The translations under genes were made by a program, and so were the position numbers. A DNA stretch of 64,000 nt from assembly GCA_022778715.1 (NCBI GenBank), contig JALFRW010000008.1, positions 25,290 through 89,289 of the forward strand. Direction: 5' to 3'. Origin of the DNA: Ezakiella sp. (lineage in GTDB: Bacteria > Bacillota > Clostridia > Tissierellales > Peptoniphilaceae). Below the pieces are notes generated by a model. It ran no database searches. It saw only the letters and a list, made by a program, of their open reading frames with translations, and was not told the DNA's origin. The first letter of the stretch is position 1. Each line of letters opens with the position of its first letter. Of this stretch, positions 55,047 through 63,209 are shown piece by piece.

Positions 55047-56603
55047 ATGAAAAAAACTATTAGGTCATCGATTGGAAAAAATGCGATGATTTTAGGAATA
55101 GCCGGAATAATTGTAAAAATATTCGGCGCAATTTATAGAATTCCAATCACGGCTATGATAAAAGATGAAGGCATTGGATATTTTCAAGCGGCTTATCCTA
55201 TATACGAGATAATGCTCGCAATTTCAACTGCGGGGCTTCCAGTTGCAGTGGCAACAATTGTATCTAGAGAAAATGCAAGATCAAATTTTTTAAATGTAAA
55301 AAAGTCATTTAATGTGGCTTTTAGATTTATGTCAGCACTTGGAATTTTGTTTGGACTTGTGTTAGCAGTTTTTGGCAAACCAATTGTACACTATTTGGGA
55401 AATCCTGGCAGCTATTATGCACTTTTAACTCTTATCCCGGCCATGATTTTTAGTCCTATGCTCGCGGCTATAAGAGGCTACTATCAAGGATTAGAAGAAA
55501 TGAGTTCGACAGCTATAAGTCAAATAATTGTGCAGGGTACAAGAGTTGTCACAGGACTTTATTTATGTTACGTGCTTTTGCCATATGGTTTACAAGTGGC
55601 GGCAGCCGGAGCAATAGCCGGCACTGGAATTGGGGCGATTGTGGGACTAATTTACCTTTTAATTGTACACAAAAAGAGCTCAAAAATTTATGCGACAAAC
55701 ACAAATGCGGATAATGAAATTCCATCGAAGAATATATTAAAAGAATTAATTAAAATTGCAATTCCTATTTCAGTGGGTGCTGCAATTATGCCAATTATGG
55801 ATACAATTGACATTAGGCTTGTGATGAAAGGACTAATGGATGCAGGATTTAATCTTGCTGAAGCCAACTTGAGATTTGGTTGGCTAAAAGGAATGGCTCA
55901 AACTTTGATCAGTCTTCCACAAGTTATTGGCGTATCATTAGGTGTTGCAATGATTCCGGTAGTATCAAAATTAAAGACATTAAATGAAACTGAAAAATTA
56001 AAAGAAAGAGTTGCAATGATAAATAAAGTTACACTTTTAATTGCCTTCCCGGCAATGGTTGGATTATTTGCACTAAGTGAACCAATTATTAGACTTTTAT
56101 ATGCAACAACTGGAGAGAAAGCAATTTTTGGGACAGCTAAAATTTTGAGAATTCTTTCAATTTCAGTTGTGCCACTAATGCTCATCACTGTGAATACATC
56201 AATCTTGCAAGCAATCGGAAAAGAAAAAGTCCCTGTTATAAATATGATAATTGGGGCTGTGTTTAAAATAATAATTACGCTTGTTTTAACAAAACGTCCA
56301 GAAATAAATGTATTTGGTGCGGCAATCGGTTCAGTTGTGGCTTACACTATAACTATGATTTTGGATTTGATATATATTTCAAAATATATCGGTTTAAAAC
56401 CGGATCAAAAAGTTTGGATAAGCCCAGTTGCATCAGCTATTATGGGATTTGCTGCATCAAAGAGTTATTATTTATTCACAAGCCAATTTTCGTCTACAAT
56501 AAGCACGCTTGCAGCAGTGCTTGTTGGTGTTATAGTTTATGCAGTTATAATTATTCCAACGAAGACAATAACAAAAAAAGAGCTGGAGGAAATAAAAGAA
56601 TGA
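55047..56603 (+). CDS. SpoVB/MurJ-like polysaccharide flippase
   Basis: An MOP-superfamily membrane protein with about 14 helices, 518 residues. The start SIGKNAMILGIAGIIVKIFGAIYRIPI and GYYQGLEEM match the SpoVB/YabM branch, which flips lipid-linked wall precursors. AGAGGTG lies just before the ATG at 55047. The frame upstream overlaps L25 and its terminator and is not used. In Bacillus, yabM also precedes yabN. Confidence 0.9.
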   Translation: MKKTIRSSIGKNAMILGIAGIIVKIFGAIYRIPITAMIKDEGIGYFQAAYPIYEIMLAISTAGLPVAVATIVSRENARSNFLNVKKSFNVAFRFMSALGILFGLVLAVFGKPIVHYLGNPGSYYALLTLIPAMIFSPMLAAIRGYYQGLEEMSSTAISQIIVQGTRVVTGLYLCYVLLPYGLQVAAAGAIAGTGIGAIVGLIYLLIVHKKSSKIYATNTNADNEIPSKNILKELIKIAIPISVGAAIMPIMDTIDIRLVMKGLMDAGFNLAEANLRFGWLKGMAQTLISLPQVIGVSLGVAMIPVVSKLKTLNETEKLKERVAMINKVTLLIAFPAMVGLFALSEPIIRLLYATTGEKAIFGTAKILRILSISVVPLMLITVNTSILQAIGKEKVPVINMIIGAVFKIIITLVLTKRPEINVFGAAIGSVVAYTITMILDLIYISKYIGLKPDQKVWISPVASAIMGFAASKSYYLFTSQFSSTISTLAAVLVGVIVYAVIIIPTKTITKKELEEIKE

Positions 56604-57451
56604 GAATAAAAATTGCAGGACTCGGTTTTGGAGAAAAAAATGCCATAACTCTAGAAACGATTGAAACAATTAAATCAAGTGAAAATGTAATTTTAAGAAC
56701 AAAAGAACATCCAAGCGTAGCTATTTTGAATGAAATGGGAATAAAATACACTACTTGTGACGATTTGTATAATTCTTGCGATTCATTTGAAGAACTATAT
56801 GAAAAAATCGCAGACAGAGTGATTGAAAGCGCAAAAAAAACGGACACGGTTTATGTGGTACCAGGGGCTCCGTCAATACTTGAAAGCACTGTGGATAAGC
56901 TTTTAAATCGTTATGACGATATTGAAATAATTGAAGCGATCAGCTTTATTGAGCCATGTGTAACGGCATCAAAAGTAAATGTTGCCGATGGTCTTACAAT
57001 GATTGATGCGGTGGAGTTGAAATTATATAATATTAATCCTAATTTCAATTTGCTCATTACACAACTATGGAATGAATTTATAATTTCAGAAGCAAAGATT
57101 GAACTTACAAACATATATGGCGACTACTACGAAGTGATTGCAATATATAGTGCTGGATTAAAGTCGGAAGAAAAAAGAATCAAGCTTAAAATATACGAAA
57201 TGGATAGAGTGTTAACTCCGGATATCAGATTATCTATAATGATTCCTAAAAAACCAAATTCAAATTTTCAAGAATTGCTAGCTAAAACATATGAGAAAAA
57301 TTTAAATGTTACATCAGAAATGTTTATTGAGGATGAGGATTTGGCAAAACTAACACAAAATCTTATTAATAATTATAGAAACTTGAAAGACCAAATGTAC
57401 GAACTTGGAGTCGTTGAAAACGAAATTTTGAATTATTTATCACAGTTATAG
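56600..57451 (+). CDS. YabN-like tetrapyrrole-methylase-fold protein lacking the MazG domain
   Basis: The first part of YabN is clear: IKIAGLGFGEKNAITLETIE, ILRTKEHPSVAIL, VVPGAPSILESTV, and then ITQLWNEFIISEAKIELTNIYGD. YabN normally continues into a MazG nucleotide pyrophosphohydrolase domain (CPWD...), but this protein ends after 283 residues with a short helical tail and no MazG motif. The ATG overlaps the stop of the flippase gene (ATGA), and GGAGGA lies upstream. Confidence 0.82.
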   Translation: MRIKIAGLGFGEKNAITLETIETIKSSENVILRTKEHPSVAILNEMGIKYTTCDDLYNSCDSFEELYEKIADRVIESAKKTDTVYVVPGAPSILESTVDKLLNRYDDIEIIEAISFIEPCVTASKVNVADGLTMIDAVELKLYNINPNFNLLITQLWNEFIISEAKIELTNIYGDYYEVIAIYSAGLKSEEKRIKLKIYEMDRVLTPDIRLSIMIPKKPNSNFQELLAKTYEKNLNVTSEMFIEDEDLAKLTQNLINNYRNLKDQMYELGVVENEILNYLSQL

Positions 57452-57523
57452 AAGAAATTTACAAAAAAACGCATGAAAATCTTAGCTTTTTTGGAAAAAT
57501 CACGAAAAATACGCTTAAAACTA

Positions 57524-57552
57524 TTGCAATCTATGGAAAAATCGGGTAGAAT
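57524..57552 (+). promoter_or_regulatory. sigma-A promoter of the HU gene
   Basis: TTGCAA (57524-57529), a 17-base spacer and TAGAAT (57547-57552) give a leader of about 45 bases. Confidence 0.82.
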
Positions 57553-57604
57553 GTAAATGAGCGAAAGATTAACTTTTGCAAAGGCAATCATAGGGAGGTA
57601 AATT

Positions 57605-57913
57605 ATGAATAAATCAGAATTAATCGCATCAATTGCTGAAAAGACAGAATTGACAAAGAAAGATTCAGAAAAGGTTTTAAACGCAGTTCTTGAATCAATC
57701 ACTGAAACTTTAGTAGCAGGTGAAAAAGTTCAACTCGTTGGCTTTGGTACTTTCGAAGTTAGAGAAAGAAAAGCTAGAGAAGGAAGAAACCCAAGAAACC
57801 CTGAAGAAGTTATTAAGATTCCTGCATCACTTGCACCAGTTTTTAAAGCAGGAAAAGCTTTAAAAGAAGCTGTTAATGAAACAAAATCAAAAAAGAAAGC
57901 AAAGAGAAAATAA
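57605..57913 (+). CDS. hup: DNA-binding protein HU
   Basis: A nucleoid protein of 102 residues. The start [49 protein letters not shown] (the DNA-wrapping arm with the key Pro) and [19 protein letters not shown] are all conserved. A Lys/Arg-rich tail (KSKKKAKRK) extends it by about ten residues. It has its own promoter and terminator, as expected for an abundant protein. Confidence 0.97.
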   Translation: MNKSELIASIAEKTELTKKDSEKVLNAVLESITETLVAGEKVQLVGFGTFEVRERKAREGRNPRNPEEVIKIPASLAPVFKAGKALKEAVNETKSKKKAKRK

Positions 57914-57924
57914 TCTTGATTGAT

Positions 57925-57960
57925 AAAGAGCGACTATTGTTGCTCTTTTTTCTTTTTTTT
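57925..57960 (+). terminator. intrinsic terminator of hup
   Basis: AAAGAGCGAC (57925-57934) pairs with GTTGCTCTTT (57939-57948) around TATT, with one G-T pair, then a T-rich tract. Confidence 0.93.
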
Positions 57961-57980
57961 AGCAAAATTTTATGGTATTA

Positions 57981-57986
57981 TATAAT
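57981..57986 (+). promoter_or_regulatory. possible -10 box for gpmA
   Basis: TATAAT lies close to the gpmA ribosome site CGGAGG. No good -35 box is visible and the leader would be very short, so this is a weak call. Confidence 0.35.
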
Positions 57987-58004
57987 ATATCGGAGGAAAT
58001 ATAT

Positions 58005-58679
58005 ATGAAACTTGTTTTAGTTAGACACGGTCAAAGTGAGTGGAATTTAGCAAATAAATTCACCGGTTGGGTAGACGTTGATTTATCTGAAAAAGGTATT
58101 GAAGAAGCAAAAGAAGCGGGAAGAATTTTAAAAGATTTAGACATAAAATTCGACAAAGCTTATACAAGTGTGCTAAAAAGAGCGATAAAGACAATGCATA
58201 TTATTTTGGAAGAATGCGATCAACTTTGGATTGATGAAGAAAAAACTTGGAGACTTAATGAAAGACACTACGGTGCACTTCAAGGTTTGGATAAACTTGA
58301 AACAGCAAAGCAATATGGTGAAGAAAAAGTGCATATTTGGAGAAGAAGTTATGATACTTTGCCACCGGCACTTGACGATGATTCAGAAATGAGTCAAGCT
58401 CATGACAGAAGATATATCAAAGAAGTTGTTCCGGAAACTGAAAATTTAAAAGTAACTTTGGAAAGGGTCATGCCATTTTGGACAGATAAAATTGCTCCTG
58501 ATTTAATTGAAGGAAAAAATGTTTTGGTGGTGGCTCATGGAAACAGTTTGAGAGCGCTCACAAAGCATTTGGAAAATATTTCAAATGAAGACATTATGAG
58601 CTTAGAAATTGCAACCGGTAAACCAATTATTTATGAATTAGATGATATGTTAAATATTATAGAAAAAAAAGTTTATTAA
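58005..58679 (+). CDS. gpmA: 2,3-bisphosphoglycerate-dependent phosphoglycerate mutase
   Basis: GpmA interconverts 3- and 2-phosphoglycerate in glycolysis. The phospho-histidine motif [10 protein letters not shown] opens the protein. [20 protein letters not shown] and [10 protein letters not shown] follow. 224 residues, near the dPGM norm. GGAGG before 58005 selects this ATG over the one at 57972. cobO follows 10 bases later. Confidence 0.95.
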   Translation: MKLVLVRHGQSEWNLANKFTGWVDVDLSEKGIEEAKEAGRILKDLDIKFDKAYTSVLKRAIKTMHIILEECDQLWIDEEKTWRLNERHYGALQGLDKLETAKQYGEEKVHIWRRSYDTLPPALDDDSEMSQAHDRRYIKEVVPETENLKVTLERVMPFWTDKIAPDLIEGKNVLVVAHGNSLRALTKHLENISNEDIMSLEIATGKPIIYELDDMLNIIEKKVY

Positions 58680-58689
58680 GGAGGAGAAT

Positions 58690-59190
58690 ATGTTATTTTG
58701 TATCACCGGTAACGGAAAGGGAAAGACCACATCGGCAATCGGCATGGCGGTTAGAATGATTGGATATGGGAAAAAAGTCTTATTTATTCAATTTATGAAA
58801 GGCCAAGAATATTCAGAGATTTCTGCATTAAAACGTTTTCCTGAAGCAGAAATTCACGTAATGGGTCGTCCGGGTTTTATTAAGAGAAATGCAGAAGAAG
58901 AAGATAAAAAGGCAGCTAGAGAAGCATTTGATCTATTTATATCAAAACTGGACGAAGATTTTGGTCTATTTATTTTAGATGAATTAAATGTTGCAATGTT
59001 CTATGAACTTCTTCCAATGGACGAAGTGGTAAGTGTGCTTAAAGAAGCTAGTGAAACTAGAGATATAGTAGTAACTGGACGTTACGCCCCACAAGAAATT
59101 CAAGATGTTGCAAAAATGGTTTCTGAAATCAAAGAGGTAAAACACCACTATCAAGAAGGAATTCCTGCAAAGAAAGGAATTGAATTTTAA
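58690..59190 (+). CDS. cobO: corrinoid adenosyltransferase (CobO/BtuR type)
   Basis: It adds the adenosyl group to cob(I)alamin-type corrinoids. The unusual ATP loop GNGKGKTTSAIG (residues 7-18), FIQFMKG, GLFILDELNVAMFYELL and VVTGRYAPQEI are family hallmarks. 166 residues. No other corrinoid gene is in the window, so it may serve salvage for an adenosylcobalamin enzyme elsewhere. AGGAGG precedes the ATG. Its stop overlaps the next ATG by one base. Confidence 0.92.
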   Translation: MLFCITGNGKGKTTSAIGMAVRMIGYGKKVLFIQFMKGQEYSEISALKRFPEAEIHVMGRPGFIKRNAEEEDKKAAREAFDLFISKLDEDFGLFILDELNVAMFYELLPMDEVVSVLKEASETRDIVVTGRYAPQEIQDVAKMVSEIKEVKHHYQEGIPAKKGIEF

Positions 59191-60047
59191 TGAATCAGGT
59201 AAAAAAAGCCTCGCTACTTATGATACTGTCGGCTTTTTTCTTTTCAATAATGCAAATTGCAGTTAAATTCACTGCATCGACAGTACCTGTTAGTGAACTG
59301 GTTTTCATGAGAAATTTCGTGATGCTTTTGGCTGCGGGATTTGTCGCCATTAAAAACAAAAAACCTCTTTACAAAGACAAAAAAAACTTACCACTTATTT
59401 TGGGTAGAGGTATATTTGGAATGTTTGGAGTTTATTTGTATTTTATCGGAACAAAATATTTGCCGAGTGCAGAAGCATCTGTACTACAAAAATCAAGTCC
59501 ATTTTTTGTATTTATTTTCTCATATTTCGCAATGAAAGAGCCCATTACAAGACTAGACATGATTGCCTTAATTATCGCGTTTGCAGGCGTTTTATTTATC
59601 ACAAAGCCTTCTGCTTCAGGATTTAATAAATATGCGGTTTTAGCATTATTATCCGGAGTTTTTGCCGCTGCTGCATATACTTGCATCGGAATGCTAAAGG
59701 GAAAGGAAGAAAGTCACACCATCATGCTTTCTTTTGCAATCGTTACTTGTTTGTGCATGCTACCTTTAATGATTAGAGATTTTAAAGTTCCAAACACAAA
59801 AGAAATTCTGGGACTAATCGTTATAGGAATTTGTGGAATGCTTGGACAATATTTCTTAACCTACGCTTACATGTACGCTCCGGCAGGAAGAGTGAGCATT
59901 TTCAATTATACATCAGTCTTATTCACAAGCATAATCGGTTATTTTGCATTTGGTGACATAATTGATTTATACAGCGGAATTGGTATTATTTTAATATTTA
60001 TCGGAGCATACATTGCCTATATTAACAAAAATAGAGATTTAGAATAA
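59190..60047 (+). CDS. DMT-superfamily (EamA) transporter
   Basis: 285 residues with ten membrane helices in two EamA repeats (about residues 5-137 and 148-279). Repeat one has KFTASTVPVSELVFMRNF and repeat two has TYAYMYAPAGRVSIFNYTSVLFTSIIGY. These are metabolite exporters; the substrate cannot be told. It is translationally coupled to cobO (TAATG). No clear terminator follows before the tRNA promoter. Confidence 0.9.
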   Translation: MNQVKKASLLMILSAFFFSIMQIAVKFTASTVPVSELVFMRNFVMLLAAGFVAIKNKKPLYKDKKNLPLILGRGIFGMFGVYLYFIGTKYLPSAEASVLQKSSPFFVFIFSYFAMKEPITRLDMIALIIAFAGVLFITKPSASGFNKYAVLALLSGVFAAAAYTCIGMLKGKEESHTIMLSFAIVTCLCMLPLMIRDFKVPNTKEILGLIVIGICGMLGQYFLTYAYMYAPAGRVSIFNYTSVLFTSIIGYFAFGDIIDLYSGIGIILIFIGAYIAYINKNRDLE

Positions 60048-60112
60048 GAATAGAGCTTTGCATAATCAATTGGAAAAGTTTAAAAGATTTTTTAAATTAT
60101 TTTAAAAAACGC

Positions 60113-60141
60113 TTGACAAAATAAAATAGATATAGTACAAT
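60113..60141 (+). promoter_or_regulatory. consensus promoter of the tRNA cluster
   Basis: TTGACA (60113-60118), a 17-base spacer and TACAAT (60136-60141) lie 20 bases before the first tRNA. Confidence 0.9.
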
Positions 60142-60161
60142 ATCATTTGTTAGGAAAAATC

Positions 60162-60235
60162 GCGGGTGTAGCTCAGTGGCAGAGCTCTAGCTTCCCAAGC
60201 TAGTTATGAGGGTTCGATTCCCTTCACTCGCTCCA
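60162..60235 (+). tRNA. tRNA-Gly (anticodon CCC)
   Basis: Acceptor GCGGGTG pairs with CACTCGC (one G-T). The anticodon stem CTAGC/GCTAG holds the loop TTCCCAA, giving CCC, and the T loop is TTCGATT. CCA is encoded. First of four tRNAs in one unit. Confidence 0.95.
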
Positions 60236-60243
60236 GTTGAGAT

Positions 60244-60321
60244 GGTGGATGTAGCCGAGCTGGTTAAGGCGCCAGATTGTGGTTCTGGAGACCGTGGGTT
60301 CGAATCCCATCTTCCACCCCA
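60244..60321 (+). tRNA. tRNA-His (anticodon GTG)
   Basis: Stem CCAGA/TCTGG holds TTGTGGT, giving GTG. The encoded extra 5' G (60244) faces discriminator C, as is special to tRNA-His. CCA is encoded. Confidence 0.95.
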
Positions 60322-60324
60322 TTT

Positions 60325-60400
60325 GATCCATTAGCTCAGTCGGCAGAGCACTTGACTTTTAATCAAGGTGTCCCGAGTTCGAATCTCGGATGGGTCACCA
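60325..60400 (+). tRNA. tRNA-Lys (anticodon TTT)
   Basis: Stem CTTGA/TCAAG holds CTTTTAA, giving TTT. Acceptor GATCCAT pairs with ATGGGTC; discriminator A and encoded CCA. Confidence 0.95.
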
Positions 60401-60406
60401 TAATAT

Positions 60407-60491
60407 GCGGGAATGGCGAAATTGGCAGACGCGCTGGATTTAGGTTCCAGTGCCGCGAGGCGTGGGGGTTCAAGTCCTCTTTCCCGCACCA
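60407..60491 (+). tRNA. tRNA-Leu (anticodon TAG), integration target
   Basis: Class II tRNA with a long variable arm (85 bases). Stem CTGGA/TCCAG holds TTTAGGT, giving TAG. Acceptor GCGGGAA/TTCCCGC, CCA encoded. An integrase gene pointing at it begins 173 bases downstream, so its 3' half is the likely attachment site. Confidence 0.95.
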
Positions 60492-60500
60492 TAGTAAAAT

Positions 60501-60531
60501 ATGCAGTTCATTCAAACGTTTAAAACTGCAT
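60501..60531. terminator. hairpin after tRNA-Leu
   Basis: ATGCAGTT (60501-60508) pairs with AACTGCAT (60524-60531). There is no T-run. It may be a weak end for the tRNA transcript or an element of the attachment region. Confidence 0.4.
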
Positions 60532-60543
60532 AAAAACATTGAA

Positions 60544-60573
60544 AAATGGCTAACCGTTAGTGGTTAGCCATTT
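60544..60573. terminator. terminator between the tRNA cluster and the integrase
   Basis: AAATGGCTAACC (60544-60555) pairs perfectly with GGTTAGCCATTT (60562-60573), followed by TTTGTATTTT in + and preceded by an A tract that serves the - strand. Confidence 0.75.
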
Positions 60574-60605
60574 GTATTTTAAGTTCATATTTTATGTTAT
60601 TGTAT

Positions 60606-60652
60606 GTTGGTTTTTGTTGGTTTTGGTTTTGGGTTGCCAACTCGTTGCCAAC
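60606..60652. repeat. 10-11 base periodic repeats beside the integrase end
   Basis: GTTGGTTTT occurs at 60606 and 60616, then GTTGCCAAC at 60633-60641 and again at 60644-60652. Spacing near one helical turn beside an attachment site is what integrase arm sites look like. TTGCCAAC also occurs at 62304-62311 and, inverted, at 62114-62121. Confidence 0.45.
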
Positions 60653-60664
60653 TTTTTCCAATTT

Positions 60665-61771
60665 TTACTCTGTGAAAAATTTCTTTTCAAATAATTTTAC
60701 ACTGTCTTCTTTTATGTCTTCGGTGACGTGTGTATATATGTTCATTGTTGTGGATATATCGGTGTGTCCCATTAGAATTTGAGCCGCTTTCGGTGATACT
60801 CCCGATTCAAAAAGACGTGTGCAGTAGCTGTGTCTGATTGAGTGGAACGGTTTATACGGTATGTTTAGTGATCTACATAATGTTTTTATTCTTCTTTGCG
60901 GTTTTTTTCTGTCTATTGGATTTTTTCCGTCTTCTGTAAATAATAGGCCTTGTTTTATATATGGTTTTATTTTTTTGTATATAGGTTCGGGTATGGGAAC
61001 AGTCCGGATTGACGCTTTTGTTTTTGGGGTTGTGAGTTCTTCGTGGGTTACTCTTTTTTTGTTTTCATCGATGTAGTCACATCTGGCATATTGTTTATTG
61101 ATGTATATTTGTCCTTTTTGAACGTCTTTATCTGTAAGTGCGAGTAATTCACTTAGACGAAGTCCGCTGACGAAATCTAGCAGGATTAGGCGGTCTGATA
61201 CGTCGTTTATATCAAGGTTATTCATTATGAGTTTTTGTTCATCTTCGGTGAAAGCTTCCCGCTTTTCTTTTATGTGTTTTTTAACTTCTACGGAGAGTGC
61301 GGGATTTGTTCTTATGGAGCCTTGTTGCTGTAGTTTTTTAAATGCCATTTTGTAGATATCAAGCACTCGATTGGTTATAGATGCGGATTTTTCTTTTTGT
61401 AGGTTGCAAAAAAAGGTTTGCAGCATTTCCGGTGTGACGTTTGCAATTAGTGTTTCTGCAAGAGGAGTCTTTTCGATATAGTGTCTGTAAAGTGTTTCAT
61501 ATCTTACGAAAGTGGCATCTTTAACGGTAGGCTTTTTTATTTGGTATAAGTATTCTTCGATGTATTCGCCGATTGGTCGCATGGAATCTTCCGTGTATGA
61601 TTTTATTTGGTTTTCTTGCATCCACTTAACAACGATAGATTTTTTGTAAGATGATTTGGATTTTCTTTGAGGTTTGCCATCGATGTTATATAGGGTTATT
61701 CGTGCGGTGTAGTATTTTTTACCTTGTCTCTCGGTTACTGTTATTGAGCCCTCGCCGTTAGATTTTTTCAT
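60665..61771 (-). CDS. int: tyrosine site-specific integrase
   Basis: 368 residues. The start has an AP2-like arm-binding domain (EGSITVTERQGKKYYTARITLYNIDGKPQRK, residues 6-40). An SAM-like core-binding domain (about 65-165) and the catalytic domain (about 175-360) follow. The catalytic residues are Arg in GLRLSELLAL, HSIRH...R and Tyr in TMNIYTHV. AAAGGAG lies upstream of the ATG. Its C-terminal end faces tRNA-Leu, the usual arrangement for elements integrated at a tRNA 3' end. Confidence 0.95.
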   Translation of the reverse strand: MKKSNGEGSITVTERQGKKYYTARITLYNIDGKPQRKSKSSYKKSIVVKWMQENQIKSYTEDSMRPIGEYIEEYLYQIKKPTVKDATFVRYETLYRHYIEKTPLAETLIANVTPEMLQTFFCNLQKEKSASITNRVLDIYKMAFKKLQQQGSIRTNPALSVEVKKHIKEKREAFTEDEQKLIMNNLDINDVSDRLILLDFVSGLRLSELLALTDKDVQKGQIYINKQYARCDYIDENKKRVTHEELTTPKTKASIRTVPIPEPIYKKIKPYIKQGLLFTEDGKNPIDRKKPQRRIKTLCRSLNIPYKPFHSIRHSYCTRLFESGVSPKAAQILMGHTDISTTMNIYTHVTEDIKEDSVKLFEKKFFTE

Positions 61772-61843
61772 CTTGATTTACTCCTTTCGTTTGTGATATA
61801 ATGTTTTTGGGTACAAAAATAAAACGTATCTATATTTTTATTT

Positions 61844-61878
61844 AGAGAATCCGTCGCTTGGTCGTGGTCGGGTTCTCT
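61844..61878. terminator. hairpin between the integrase and the small HTH gene
   Basis: AGAGAATCC (61844-61852) pairs with GGTTCTCT (61871-61878) with one bulge. A T-rich stretch follows only in the + direction. Confidence 0.5.
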
Positions 61879-61879
61879 T

Positions 61880-62062
61880 TTATTTTCTTTTGCTCCATTT
61901 TTCTTTTGCAAATTGTTTTTCTATAAGCCACGTATTACCGATTTTAAATTTTTTATCGTCGGGAATAACTTGCCCTCTTGCAATGTAGCTCCTTATTGTG
62001 TCGGGGTTTAAGTTATATTCTTTTGCAAGGTCGTTTATTGTTATATAATTGTTTAAGTCCAT
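61880..62062 (-). CDS. small MerR/excisionase-like helix-turn-helix protein
   Basis: 60 residues, almost only a winged-helix unit: YITINDLAKEYNLNPDTIRSYIARGQVIPDDK then IGNTWLIEKQFAKEKW. That is the layout of excisionase or Xis-like DNA-binding proteins. AAGGAG precedes the ATG. Next to the integrase, an excision or integration co-factor is the best guess. Confidence 0.8.
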   Translation of the reverse strand: MDLNNYITINDLAKEYNLNPDTIRSYIARGQVIPDDKKFKIGNTWLIEKQFAKEKWSKRK

Positions 62063-62105
62063 TTATTCTCCTTGATTTTTTATTTATTATATGTTAATAT
62101 TGTTG

Positions 62106-62135
62106 TAGGCACGGTTGGCAAAGTAACCGTACCTA
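62106..62135. repeat. inverted repeat between two small element genes
   Basis: TAGG-C-ACGGTT (62106-62116) mirrors AACCGT-A-CCTA (62125-62135) around 8 bases. Without a T-run, it may be a terminator relic or a protein site. Confidence 0.45.
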
Positions 62136-62155
62136 AGTTGTTTTTTGTAAGAGGA

Positions 62156-62287
62156 CTATTTAAATAGTTCTCTTATTTTTTCTTTCATTTCTTCTTTATC
62201 GTCTGTGTTGTCAATTATGTTTTCAATTAGTTTTTGTAAATATTCTTGCATTTTTTGAAATTCAAGATTTGTCATTTCTTCGTTCAT
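62156..62287 (-). CDS. 43-residue element protein of unknown function
   Basis: MNEEMTNLEFQKMQEYLQKL, then a charged helix ending REELFK-like. The whole is a single amphipathic helix rich in Glu, Lys and Gln. A clear AAAGGGG ribosome site lies 6 bases before the ATG on the - strand, and the frame is uninterrupted. It lies between the repressor and the small HTH gene. I know no family. Confidence 0.6.
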   Translation of the reverse strand: MNEEMTNLEFQKMQEYLQKLIENIIDNTDDKEEMKEKIRELFK

Positions 62288-62391
62288 TTTTTCCCCTTTC
62301 TCTTTGCCAACTCGTCAACCTTGACTGTAATTATATTATACCATTAAAAAATGGTATTGTCAAGCTTTTTTGTGTATTTTATGAGTTTTTT

Positions 62392-63033
62392 TTAATCTAA
62401 AGTTACATTATACATTATAACTTTACCTAATATTTCAAAATCATCGGCGGTTTCTTTTTTGAACCGCCGTTCTTTGTATATTTGTTCTGTGGATTCAGGT
62501 TTTAACATTATTTCATCATACATATCGATAAAACGTTTAATACCAAGTCCCTCGCCTCTAAGCCGATATACAATAATATCTCCTGTCTGGGGGAGATAGT
62601 CATAATCTTTATATATTATTCCCACATATGATTGGTCGGGGATTATTTTATTCATGCTTTCGCCGTTAACTTTTAATATTAATATATCTTTTCGCCCGGC
62701 ATAGCGCCCTAGAAATTGGTCGGGAACATCTATTGTTTCTAATTCTGATATGTCCAGTTCGTAGTCCATAAGTCCCGCTCCGGCAGTGTTTGGTAAGAGT
62801 TTATATGTTTGAGATGGTAATTTATTTGATTTAACTTCCCAACCCATTAATTCTGCGGGAGTAGTTTTTAGAGCTTTAGCTAAAGGCTCTAAAATAGTTG
62901 TAGGTAAATTTTCAATATTTTTATTTTCGTATCTGTAAATAGTAGCTCTATTTTTATTTATCTTATTAGCTAAATCTTCAACGCTCATGCCGAGTTCGAC
63001 ACGTCTTTTTTTTATGTTGTCGCCTATACTCAT
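62392..63033 (-). CDS. CI/LexA-like phage repressor (HTH plus S24 peptidase)
   Basis: 213 residues. The XRE helix-turn-helix is MSVEDLANKINKNRATIYRYE (residues 15-36). The S24 self-cleaving domain (about 95-213) has the nucleophile Ser in VNGESM and the general-base Lys in GIKRF. An Ala-Gly cleavage site is likely in NTAGAGLM (about residue 85). Such repressors hold a prophage silent until RecA-driven self-cleavage. GAGGTG precedes the ATG. It is divergent from the Cro-like gene. Confidence 0.92.
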   Translation of the reverse strand: MSIGDNIKKRRVELGMSVEDLANKINKNRATIYRYENKNIENLPTTILEPLAKALKTTPAELMGWEVKSNKLPSQTYKLLPNTAGAGLMDYELDISELETIDVPDQFLGRYAGRKDILILKVNGESMNKIIPDQSYVGIIYKDYDYLPQTGDIIVYRLRGEGLGIKRFIDMYDEIMLKPESTEQIYKERRFKKETADDFEILGKVIMYNVTLD

Positions 63034-63050
63034 AATTTCACCTCAATTTT

Positions 63051-63079
63051 ATTATATCATATTTTTGCAAATATGCAAA
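63051..63079 (-). promoter_or_regulatory. repressor promoter with operator on its -35 region
   Basis: On the - strand, TATAAT (63056 down to 63051) lies 17 bases from a weak TTTGCA (63079-63074). That box is one arm of the palindrome TTTGCA-AATA-TGCAAA (63064-63079), which fits autoregulation by the repressor. Confidence 0.6.
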
Positions 63080-63127
63080 TATTTTTATAAATAAAAAATA
63101 TTTTTTAAAAAAGATGCGAAAAAAGTA

Positions 63128-63178
63128 TTGACAAATGAAAAATTAAGTGTTATTATTTAGTTAGTCGCATAAATGCGA
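63128..63178 (+). promoter_or_regulatory. Cro-side promoter and operator
   Basis: TTGACA (63128-63133), a 17-base spacer and TATTAT (63151-63156) form the promoter. The palindrome TCGCATAAATGCGA (63165-63178) lies at the start site. A further ATGCGA half-site lies at 63114-63119, before the -35 box. Confidence 0.75.
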
Positions 63179-63209
63179 ATAAAGGCAAATAAAAGAAAGG
63201 AGATTTATT

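Noticed and set aside
56414..56599. Extended N-terminus of the YabN-like protein
   Set aside because: It lies inside the flippase gene in another frame; the conserved IKIAGLGFG start is at 56600.
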